Below, piece by piece: positions 26,679-34,117 of a stretch of 64,000 nt of DNA (position 1 is its first letter; every line of letters starts with the position of its first letter). A program made the position numbers and the translations under genes. The notes under the pieces are model-generated. The model saw only the letters and a list, made by a program, of their open reading frames with translations. It had not been told where the DNA came from and did not search any database. This stretch comes from Bradyrhizobiaceae bacterium Ga0074131 (GTDB taxonomy: Bacteria > Pseudomonadota > Alphaproteobacteria > Rhizobiales > Xanthobacteraceae), in assembly GCA_001464035.1 (NCBI GenBank), contig LNEC01000019.1, forward strand, positions 310,001 to 374,000, given 5' to 3'.

Positions 26679-27902
26679 ATGAGGCGGGTTGTCATCACGG
26701 GGATGGGTATCGTCTCGTCCATCGGAAACAACACCCAGGAAGTACTGGCGAGCCTCCACGAGGCGAAATCCGGAATCACGCGCGCGGATAAATATGCCGA
26801 GCTCGGATTTCGCTCCCAGGTGCAGGGTGCCCCCACGCTCGATCCGGCCGGCGTCATCGACCGGCGCGCGATGCGCTTCCTTGGCGAGGGTGCGGCCTGG
26901 AATCATATCGCGATGGAGCAGGCGATCCAGGATTCCGGTCTCGAACCTTCGGATGTTTCGAACGTTCGCACCGGCATCATCATGGGCTCGGGCGGACCCT
27001 CGGCCCGCACCATCGTGGAGGCCGCCGATATCACCCGCACCAAGGGACCGAAGCGGGTCGGGCCGTTCGCGGTGCCGAAGGCGATGTCGTCGACGGCGTC
27101 GGCGACGCTCGCCACCTGGTTCAAGATCAAGGGCGTCAACTATTCGATCTCGTCGGCCTGCGCCACGTCGAATCATTGCATCGGCAATGCCTACGAAACC
27201 ATCCAGATCGGCAAACAGGACGTCATCTTCGCCGGTGGCTGCGAAGAACTCGACTGGTCGCTGTCGGTGCTGTTCGACGCGATGGGCGCGATGTCGTCGA
27301 AATACAACGACACGCCCGCGACCGCGTCCCGTCCCTATGACGTCAGCCGCGACGGCTTCGTCATCGCCGGCGGCGCCGGCGTGGTGGTGCTGGAAGAACT
27401 CGAGCGCGCAAAAGCGCGCGGCGCCAAGATCTACGGCGAAATCGTCGGCTACGGCGCCACCTCCGACGGCTACGACATGGTGGCGCCCTCGGGCGAGGGC
27501 GCCGAACGCTGCATGAAAATGGCGATGGCAACGGTCGATACCAGGATCGACTACATCAATCCGCACGCGACCTCGACGCCGGCGGGCGATCCGCCGGAGA
27601 TCGAGGCGATCCGCAAGGTGTTCGGAACCGGCGACAAGTGCCCGCCGATTTCGGCGACCAAGGCGCTGACCGGCCATTCGCTCGGCGCCACCGGCGTTCA
27701 GGAGGCGATCTATTCGCTGCTGATGATGCAAAACGGCTTCATCTGCGAAAGCGCAAATATCACCGAGCTCGATCCGGTGTTTGCCGACATGCCGATCGTG
27801 CGCAAGCGCATCGATAATGTGAAGCTCGGCACCGTGCTTTCCAATTCCTTCGGGTTCGGCGGTACCAACGCCACGCTGGTGTTCAAGCGGATGGATGCGT
27901 GA
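26679..27902 (+). CDS. fabB: 3-oxoacyl-ACP synthase I FabB
   Basis: Condensing enzyme of 407 residues that elongates the cis-unsaturated acyl-ACP made by FabA. The Cys-His-His triad is present: SSACATSNHC, NPHATSTPAGD and GHSLGATG. The start ATG (MRRVVITGMGIVSS) is family-typical; the open frame extends 17 codons upstream without conservation. A palindromic repeat separates it from fabI. Confidence 0.96.
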   Translation: MRRVVITGMGIVSSIGNNTQEVLASLHEAKSGITRADKYAELGFRSQVQGAPTLDPAGVIDRRAMRFLGEGAAWNHIAMEQAIQDSGLEPSDVSNVRTGIIMGSGGPSARTIVEAADITRTKGPKRVGPFAVPKAMSSTASATLATWFKIKGVNYSISSACATSNHCIGNAYETIQIGKQDVIFAGGCEELDWSLSVLFDAMGAMSSKYNDTPATASRPYDVSRDGFVIAGGAGVVVLEELERAKARGAKIYGEIVGYGATSDGYDMVAPSGEGAERCMKMAMATVDTRIDYINPHATSTPAGDPPEIEAIRKVFGTGDKCPPISATKALTGHSLGATGVQEAIYSLLMMQNGFICESANITELDPVFADMPIVRKRIDNVKLGTVLSNSFGFGGTNATLVFKRMDA

Positions 27903-27920
27903 TCTTCTATCTTTGTCTTG

Positions 27921-28014
27921 CGCCGCGAAGGCGGGGCATCAAGTACTCCGCAGCTCTCGTCGATCATCGCAACGCCTCGTATTACTGGATCACCCGCCAT
28001 CCGCGGGTGATGAC
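27921..28014. repeat. Composite two-hairpin intergenic repeat, copy 1
   Basis: A damaged left arm (CGCGAAGGCGGGGCATC) joined through AGTACTCCGC and about 30 nt of spacer to an intact right hairpin (CACCCGC/GCGGGTG, ending TGATGACA). It has the same architecture as copies at 32949-33051 and 38381-38493. Confidence 0.75.
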
Positions 28015-28044
28015 ACCATCAGGGATGAGCGGAGTACGGCTGGT

Positions 28045-28851
28045 ATGCAGGACCTGATGAAGGGTAAGCGGGGACTGATCATGGGCGTCGCCAATGATCA
28101 TTCGATTGCCTGGGGCATTGCCAGGACGCTGGCGGCGCAGGGCGCCGAGCTCGCCTTTACCTACCAGGGCGATGCGCTCGGCAAGCGCGTCAGGCCGCTG
28201 GCCGAACAGCTCGGCGTCCCCCTGGTCCTGCCCTGCGATGTCGAGGACATCGCCAGCGTCGATGCGGTGTTCGAAACGCTGCGCGCGAAATGGGGACAAC
28301 TGGATTTCCTGGTGCACGCCATCGCGTTTTCCGACAAAAGCGAGCTCAAGGGCCGCTACGCCGACACCAGCCGCGCCAACTTTTCGCGCACCATGGTAAT
28401 CTCCTGTTTTTCGTTCACCGAGCTGGCCAAACGCGCGGCGGAGTTGATGCCCGAATCCGGCGGCGCGATGGTCACGCTCACCTTCGGCGGTTCCATGCGC
28501 GTGATGCCGAATTACAACGTGATGGGCGTTGCCAAGGCCGCGCTGGAAGCCTCGGTGCGCTATCTCGCCGCCGACTTCGGTCCGCGCGGCATCCGCGTCA
28601 ACGCGATCTCGGCCGGGCCAATTCGGACACTGGCGGGATCGGGCATCGGCGATGCGCGCGCGATGTTCGCGTTCCAGCAGAAGCATTCGCCGCTCGGCCG
28701 CGGCGTGACGCTGGATGAGCTCGGCGGCTCGGCGCTGTATCTGCTGTCGGAGTTGTCGGGCGGCGTCACCGGCGAAATCCACTACGTCGATTCCGGCTAC
28801 AACATCGTCTCGATGCCACGGCCGGACGAACTGAAGGGCGGAGTAGAATAG
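28045..28851 (+). CDS. fabI: Enoyl-ACP reductase FabI
   Basis: NADH-dependent enoyl-ACP reductase of the short-chain dehydrogenase superfamily, 268 residues, final step of each elongation cycle. The FabI-specific start LIMGVANDHSIAWGIA and the catalytic Tyr-x6-Lys (YNVMGVAK) are present. The extra upstream tyrosine common in FabI (LTYLGAE-type) is Phe here (LTFGGSM). The start is placed at 28045 (MQDLMKGKRG); 28057 is an alternative. Triclosan class target. The copy-1 repeat lies just upstream. Confidence 0.94.
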   Translation: MQDLMKGKRGLIMGVANDHSIAWGIARTLAAQGAELAFTYQGDALGKRVRPLAEQLGVPLVLPCDVEDIASVDAVFETLRAKWGQLDFLVHAIAFSDKSELKGRYADTSRANFSRTMVISCFSFTELAKRAAELMPESGGAMVTLTFGGSMRVMPNYNVMGVAKAALEASVRYLAADFGPRGIRVNAISAGPIRTLAGSGIGDARAMFAFQQKHSPLGRGVTLDELGGSALYLLSELSGGVTGEIHYVDSGYNIVSMPRPDELKGGVE

Positions 28852-28868
28852 GTGGGCGACGCGCGGCA

Positions 28869-29465
28869 TCATCCGGCCGCGATCGTCTCCGCGCGCTGAA
28901 AGGCCGGGCGCGCCATGCATCGGGCGATATAGGCGTCGAAAGACGGGCGCGACGGCACCATTCTGAACATCCGCACTGCGAAATTCAGCCCCGATCCGAT
29001 CACGATATCGGCCGCCGAGAAAGATTCCCCCAGAATCCACGGTCCCTTGCTCAATGCCGCATCGAGCACATCGAACACCCGCTGCGCCTCGCCCCAACCT
29101 GCCGCCACCGGATTCATCTCGATCTTGGTCGCGACCTGCACGATCGCGGGTTCGATGCAGCCTGGCGAGAAGAACAGCCAATAGAGATATTTCGCGCGCA
29201 AGGGATCGCCGGGCGGCGGCGCCAGCTTCGCTTCGGGATAACGTTCTGCGACATAGGCGCAGATCGCGGCCGCCTCCGCCAGCGTGGCGTCGCCGTCCTT
29301 CAGCGCCGGCACCTTGCCCATCGGATTGATCGCGAGATATTCGGGCGTCTTCTGCGCGCCGGTGGCGATGTCCGTCAGCACGCGCTCGTAAGGCTGCCCG
29401 GTTTCTTCCATCAGCCAGAGCGCCGTAAACGACCGGGTGCGCGGCGACCAGTAGAGTTTCATCAT
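28869..29465 (-). CDS. Glutathione S-transferase family protein
   Basis: About 199 residues with a thioredoxin-like N-terminal domain (MKLYWSPRTRSFTALWLMEE; the cis-Pro segment GKVPALKDGD; then TLAEAAAICAYVAERYP) and an all-helical C-terminal domain (GESFSAADIVIGSGL). A serine or tyrosine near residue 7-12 would activate glutathione. Substrate unknown; the position beside katG-oxyR-sod suggests, but does not prove, a role in detoxification. Two adjacent ATGs (29465, 29462) are possible starts. Confidence 0.87.
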   Translation of the reverse strand: MMKLYWSPRTRSFTALWLMEETGQPYERVLTDIATGAQKTPEYLAINPMGKVPALKDGDATLAEAAAICAYVAERYPEAKLAPPPGDPLRAKYLYWLFFSPGCIEPAIVQVATKIEMNPVAAGWGEAQRVFDVLDAALSKGPWILGESFSAADIVIGSGLNFAVRMFRMVPSRPSFDAYIARCMARPAFQRAETIAAG

Positions 29466-29555
29466 CGGATAATCCCCCTGCTGCTTTCGTCGAGACATGA
29501 CGATCCCGAACATCGGTTCGACCTGTGTCGTTTCTACAGGCAAATTCCGGCCAAG

Positions 29556-29580
29556 AAAAAGGGCGACCTTTCGGCCGCCC
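29556..29580 (-). terminator. Rho-independent terminator of katG
   Basis: On the minus strand GGGCGGCC, GAAA tetraloop, GGTCGCCC (one G-U pair) followed by TTTTTC, 32 nt after the katG stop. Confidence 0.88.
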
Positions 29581-29611
29581 CCAATTCGCTCTTCGCTATT
29601 CGCCGCGTCGG

Positions 29612-31801
29612 TTATTCCGCCGCCTGCAATTGCTGCGGCACGAGATCGAAGCGGTCGGCATTCATCACCTTGGTCCAGGCCGCCACGAAATCCCTAGCGA
29701 ACTTCTCCTTGGCATCAGCGCAGGCATAGACTTCCGCGAGGGCGCGGAGCTGGGAGTGCGAACCGAAGATCAGATCGACACGGGAAGCGGTCCACTTCAC
29801 CGCCTTGGTCTTGCGATCGCGCCCCTCGTACCCGTCACCGGAGCCGGCCAGCTGCCATTCCGTGCTCATGTCGAGCAGGTTGACGAAGAAGTCGTTCGTC
29901 AGCGTTTCAGGCTTCTTGGTAAAGACGCCATGCTTCGAGTTGCGGGCATTGGCGCCGAGCACGCGCAGGCCACCCAGCAGCACGGTCATCTCGGGTGCCG
30001 TCAGCGTCAACAGCTGCGCCCGATCCACCAGGGCCTCCTCCGGCTTCATGAACTGCGTCCTGGCGCTGATGTAGTTGCGGAAGCCGTCGGCCCTGGGTTC
30101 GAGCGGGGCGAAGGAGGCGGCGTCGGTCTGCTCCTGCGACGCGTCCATGCGGCCGGGCGCGAACGGCACCGCCACGGTCAGGCCGGCATCCTTGGCCGCC
30201 TTTTCGATCGCGGCGCCGCCGCCGAGCACGATCAGGTCGGCGAGCGACACTGTCTTGCCGAACTCCTTCCGGATCGCTTCGAGGCTCGAGAGGACCTTCG
30301 CCAGCTCGGGCGGATTGTTGATCTCCCAATCCTTCTGTGGGCTCAGGCGAATGCGGGCGCCATTGGCGCCGCCGCGCTTGTCGGAGCCGCGGAACGTCGA
30401 GGCCGACGCCCATGCGGTCGAGACCAGCTGTGACACGGTGAGGCCGGAGGCCAGGATTTTGGTCTTCAATGCCGCGACGTCGTGGTCGTCGATCAGCGGA
30501 TGATCGGCCGCGGGGATCGGGTCCTGCCAGATCAGCGTTTCCTCCGGCACCAGCTTGCCGAGATAGCGCACCGCCGGCCCCATGTCGCGATGCGTGAGCT
30601 TGTACCAGGCGCGCGCGAACGCGTCCGCGAACTGATCCGGATTTTCGAGGAAACGCCGCGAGATCTTCTCGTAGGCCGGGTCGAAGCGCAAAGCGAGGTC
30701 GGTGGTCAGCATGGTCGGCACATGCTTCTTCGACGGGTCATGCGCATCCGGGATGCTGGGCTCGGCGTTCTTGGCCCGCCACTGTTGGGCGCCGGCCGGA
30801 CTCTTGGTCAGCTCCCATTCGAAGTTGAACAGGTTCTCGAAGAAGTGGTTGCTCCACTTCGTCGGGGTCTGCGACCAGGTCACTTCCGGACCGCCGGTAA
30901 TGGTATCGGCGCCGAAGCCGGTGCCATGTTTGCTCTTCCAGCCGAGGCCCTGATCCTCGATGGCGCCGCCTTCCGGATCCGGGCCGATCAGCGACGGATC
31001 GCCGGCGCCGTGCGTCTTGCCGAAAGTGTGGCCGCCGGCGATCAATGCCACGGTCTCTTCGTCGTTCATGGCCATGCGGAAGAAGGTCTCGCGGATGTCC
31101 TTTGCTGACTTGACCGGATCCGGATTGCCGTTCGGGCCCTCCGGATTGACGTAGATCAGACCCATCTGCACCGCGCCGAGCGGCTCGGCGAGCTCGCGTT
31201 CGCCGCTGTAGCGTTCGTCGCCCAGCCACGAGCCTTCGGGACCCCAATACAGCTCCTCGGGCTCCCACACATCGGCGCGGCCGCCGGCGAATCCGAACGT
31301 CTTGAAGCCCATCGATTCCAGGGCGACGTTGCCGGAGAGAACAAACAGATCGGCCCAGGACAGCTTGCTGCCGTACTTCTGCTTGATCGGCCACAGCAGG
31401 CGGCGCGCCTTGTCGAGGTTCGCGTTGTCAGGCCAGGAATTGAGCGGTGCGAAGCGCTGCTGGCCGGCGCCGGCGCCGCCACGGCCGTCCGTGGTGCGGT
31501 AGGTGCCGGCGCTGTGCCAGGCCAAGCGGATGAACAGCCCGCCGTAGTGACCGAAATCGGCCGGCCACCAGTCCTGACTGTCGGTCATCAGGGCATGCAG
31601 GTCCTTGATCACAGCGTCGAGGTCGAGGCTCTGAAATTCCTTGGCGTAGTCGAAGCCTTTGCTCATCGGATCGGCGGAAGGGTGGCGCGCATGCAGCACG
31701 CCGATATCGAGGTGCTCGGGCCACCAGTCGCGGTTCCTGTGTCCGCGGGTGCCGCGATTCATCGGGCACTTGCCCGCGCTGTCGTCAGTCTTTGCGTCCA
31801 T
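29612..31801 (-). CDS. katG: Catalase-peroxidase KatG
   Basis: Bifunctional heme catalase-peroxidase of 729 residues that removes hydrogen peroxide. Distal-site RLAWHSAGTYR (Arg, Trp, His), proximal heme ligand in GGHTFGKTHG, and the Met-Tyr-Trp cross-link partners (Trp in LAWHS, Tyr in GLIYVNPEGP, Met in FRMAMNDEET) are all visible, so full catalase activity is expected. Divergent from oxyR across about 200 bp, the usual arrangement for OxyR control. Confidence 0.97.
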   Translation of the reverse strand: MDAKTDDSAGKCPMNRGTRGHRNRDWWPEHLDIGVLHARHPSADPMSKGFDYAKEFQSLDLDAVIKDLHALMTDSQDWWPADFGHYGGLFIRLAWHSAGTYRTTDGRGGAGAGQQRFAPLNSWPDNANLDKARRLLWPIKQKYGSKLSWADLFVLSGNVALESMGFKTFGFAGGRADVWEPEELYWGPEGSWLGDERYSGERELAEPLGAVQMGLIYVNPEGPNGNPDPVKSAKDIRETFFRMAMNDEETVALIAGGHTFGKTHGAGDPSLIGPDPEGGAIEDQGLGWKSKHGTGFGADTITGGPEVTWSQTPTKWSNHFFENLFNFEWELTKSPAGAQQWRAKNAEPSIPDAHDPSKKHVPTMLTTDLALRFDPAYEKISRRFLENPDQFADAFARAWYKLTHRDMGPAVRYLGKLVPEETLIWQDPIPAADHPLIDDHDVAALKTKILASGLTVSQLVSTAWASASTFRGSDKRGGANGARIRLSPQKDWEINNPPELAKVLSSLEAIRKEFGKTVSLADLIVLGGGAAIEKAAKDAGLTVAVPFAPGRMDASQEQTDAASFAPLEPRADGFRNYISARTQFMKPEEALVDRAQLLTLTAPEMTVLLGGLRVLGANARNSKHGVFTKKPETLTNDFFVNLLDMSTEWQLAGSGDGYEGRDRKTKAVKWTASRVDLIFGSHSQLRALAEVYACADAKEKFARDFVAAWTKVMNADRFDLVPQQLQAAE

Positions 31802-31979
31802 GTTTCTCTCCCATTGTCGCGCTCCGCATCGGCGGTACCGGTTCGACCACCATCGTGGAGACCCCGCGCGATCGTCGGGGGTGTTGCCCGGATCCGCAGG
31901 GTTGTGCCCCTCGCCAAATTTGCTGCGGGCCTACTTTGGAAGATATCCAGTATCAGGTCCAGTCGAATTGTCTTGGGCT

Positions 31980-32002
31980 CCCGATCAGTTTATCTGATCG
32001 GG
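31980..32002. promoter_or_regulatory. Perfect inverted repeat abutting the oxyR start codon
   Basis: CCCGATCAG (31980-31988), TTTAT loop, CTGATCGGG (31994-32002), ending one base before the oxyR ATG. It may be an operator for autoregulation or an mRNA hairpin hiding the start. It does not match the E. coli four-ATAG OxyR consensus closely. Confidence 0.6.
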
Positions 32003-32938
32003 ATGATTACGCTCCGACAGCTTCGTTATCTCGCCGCACTCGCCAAGCACGGCCATTTCGGCCGCGCTGCCGAGGCCTGTTCCGTGACCCAGCCGGCGCT
32101 GTCGATGCAGATCCGCGATCTCGAGCAGACCCTCGGCGTCGCGGTGGTGGAGCGGCGGCCGGGCGACGTGATGCTGACCGATGTCGGGCGCGAGATCGCG
32201 CGGCGGGCCGAGGACGTGCTGACGGCCTCGCGCGACCTGGTCGATTTCGCCCGGCATCGCAGCGGCGTGCTGACCGGCCGGCTGACGCTCGGCGTGATTC
32301 CCTCGCTGGCGCCCTATCTGCTGCCGCGGATTCTCCCTTTGCTGCAGAGCCGGTTTCCGGAACTGCAGCTCGAACTGCGGGAAACCCAGACCCGGCAACT
32401 GATCGACGACATCAACAGCGGCGCGCTCGACGCCGCGATGCTCGCGCTGCCGGCGGCCGGGCCCGACATCGATGCGATTGCCCTGTTCGAGGATCCGTTC
32501 CTGCTGGCGGTGCCGGCGAGCGATCCGCGCCAGGCGACCGCGCGGGTGGCCGCGGAAGACATCGATCAAAGCCGGCTGATCCTGCTCGAGGACGGTCACT
32601 GCCTGCGCGACCAGGCGCTGGCGTTCTGCGCCACCGCAACACGCGGCCGCAGCAGCGTCGGCGGCGGTACCGTGTTCGGCGCCAGCAGCCTGAATACCGT
32701 GATGCAGATGGTCGCAGGCGGCTACGGCGTCACGCTGATTCCGCAGATCGCCGCCGACGTCGAGCGGCGCGACGCGCGGGTGAAATTCCTGCGGATGGAA
32801 GATCCGCAGCCCGGCCGCAGCATCGGCCTCGTGTTCCGCCGCACTTCACCGCGCAAGGCGGATTTTGCGGCGCTGAGCGAGGTGGTGAGGGAGAGTGTGG
32901 GAGAGCCGGCGGTGAAGGCCGCGAGCAAGCGGGGCTGA
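32003..32938 (+). CDS. oxyR: Hydrogen peroxide sensor OxyR (LysR family)
   Basis: LysR-type regulator of 311 residues. The N-terminal winged helix is typical (LRQLRYLAALAKHGHFGRAAEACSVTQPALSMQI). Both redox cysteines of OxyR are present in DGHCLRDQALAFC, matching E. coli Cys199 and Cys208, so it should sense peroxide by disulfide formation. The divergent katG is the probable main target. The ATG at 32003 gives the conserved MITLRQLRY start; the open frame continues far upstream but only as antisense to katG. Confidence 0.95.
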   Translation: MITLRQLRYLAALAKHGHFGRAAEACSVTQPALSMQIRDLEQTLGVAVVERRPGDVMLTDVGREIARRAEDVLTASRDLVDFARHRSGVLTGRLTLGVIPSLAPYLLPRILPLLQSRFPELQLELRETQTRQLIDDINSGALDAAMLALPAAGPDIDAIALFEDPFLLAVPASDPRQATARVAAEDIDQSRLILLEDGHCLRDQALAFCATATRGRSSVGGGTVFGASSLNTVMQMVAGGYGVTLIPQIAADVERRDARVKFLRMEDPQPGRSIGLVFRRTSPRKADFAALSEVVRESVGEPAVKAASKRG

Positions 32939-32948
32939 TACCTACGGC

Positions 32949-33051
32949 CGTCATGCCCCCGCCAGGGCGGGGCATCCAGTACGCCGCGACTTCAGAGTCC
33001 GTCTACTGGCGCCACGGGATACTGGATCGCCCGCCTTTGCGGGCGATGACA
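32949..33051. repeat. Composite two-hairpin intergenic repeat, copy 2
   Basis: CGTCATGCCCCCGCC...GGCGGGGCATCCAGTAC, a spacer, then TACTGGATCGCCCGCC...GCGGGCGATGACA. It lies between the convergent oxyR and sod genes and may act as a bidirectional terminator. Confidence 0.85.
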
Positions 33052-33093
33052 ATTGTGCGGATGAAGCGATCTCCCATTCGAGATAGCTGGCGC

Positions 33094-33846
33094 CTACACC
33101 CCCAGCGTGCCGGCCTTCGCGGCGGCGTAACGCTCGGCGATCTTCGTCCAGTTCACCGTGTTCCACCACGCCTTGAGGTAGTCGGCGCGGCGATTCTGGT
33201 AATTGAGATAATAGGCATGCTCCCAGACGTCGTTGCCCATCAAGGCGCGCTTGCCGTCCATCATCGGATTGTCCTGGTTCGGGCGGGTCTCGATGGCGAG
33301 CTTGCCGTCCTTGGCGACGGTCACGAACACCCAGCCGGAGCCGAACTGGCGGCCCCCGGCTGCATTGAACTCGTTCTGGAATTTTTCCATGCCGCCGAGG
33401 TCCTTGTCGATCGCGGCCAGCACCTCGCCCTCGGGCTTGCCGCCGTTCGGTCCCATGATCTCCCAGAACATGGTGTGGTTGGCGTGGCCGCCGAGATTGT
33501 TGCGGACCGCGAATTTGATGTCGTCGTTGAGGGCGTTGAGGTTGCCGAGCACGTTCGGAATGGCGCTGCTGCCGAGCTGCGGGTTGGTCTTGGCCAGATT
33601 ATTGAGATTGGTGATGAACGCCTGGTGATGCCGGCCATGGTGAATTTCCATGGTCCTGGCGTCGATGTGAGGCTCGAACGCATTGTTCGGATAGGTCAGC
33701 GGCGGGAGCACGAAGGGACCTGCAGCCGCGGGCGCTGCAGCGGGAGCCGCGGCGGGCGCCTGGGCGAATACGGCGCGCGGCGCGGCGGCGACGGCGACGA
33801 TGCCTGCGGCCATCGTGACGAGACGGCGACGGGATAATGTGGACAT
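33094..33846 (-). CDS. sod: Superoxide dismutase (Fe/Mn family) with Tat-like signal
   Basis: Fe/Mn superoxide dismutase of 250 residues including an N-terminal export signal. The signal has consecutive arginines followed by a hydrophobic stretch (SRRRLVTMAAGIVAVAAA) and an Ala/Pro-rich linker. Metal ligands are seen as His in MEIHHGRHHQ and GGHANHTMFW, and Asp/His in NDVWEHAYYLNY. Export would place it in the periplasm, against extracytoplasmic superoxide. Fe versus Mn preference cannot be read from this. Start at 33846 (MSTLSRRR). Confidence 0.9.
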   Translation of the reverse strand: MSTLSRRRLVTMAAGIVAVAAAPRAVFAQAPAAAPAAAPAAAGPFVLPPLTYPNNAFEPHIDARTMEIHHGRHHQAFITNLNNLAKTNPQLGSSAIPNVLGNLNALNDDIKFAVRNNLGGHANHTMFWEIMGPNGGKPEGEVLAAIDKDLGGMEKFQNEFNAAGGRQFGSGWVFVTVAKDGKLAIETRPNQDNPMMDGKRALMGNDVWEHAYYLNYQNRRADYLKAWWNTVNWTKIAERYAAAKAGTLGV

Positions 33847-34070
33847 GTGAATTCTCCCTGGCTGTGACGAGCATGGGCTGCTCGATTTGAAACATGGTAA
33901 CGGACGGGGCCGGCGATTGAAGCAAAATCGATCTGATGTCACCGGCCGCGGGCGGCCGGCGCAAGCGTGCGAGGTAGCTGGAATTACGCGACGGGTTCGC
34001 CGGCGGTTTCGGCCGACCCTGCGGCGGAATCGCGCATGTCGATCATCGAGATGTGATCAGCGCAGCAAAC

Positions 34071-34100
34071 GAAAAGGGCGGCCGAAAAGCCGCCCTTTTC
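34071..34100 (-). terminator. Rho-independent terminator of pnp
   Basis: GAAAAGGGCGGC (34071-34082), loop, then GCCGCCCTTTTC: an 11-12 bp stem flanked by A and T runs, so it could work in both directions. It sits 18 nt past the pnp stop and ends the rimP-pnp operon. Confidence 0.88.
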
Positions 34101-34117
34101 TCTGATGGCTGCGATGC

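Noticed and set aside
31792..33837. 681-codon plus-strand frame through oxyR
   Set aside because: Out of frame with the conserved OxyR protein and rich in Arg/Ala; it also runs antisense to sod.
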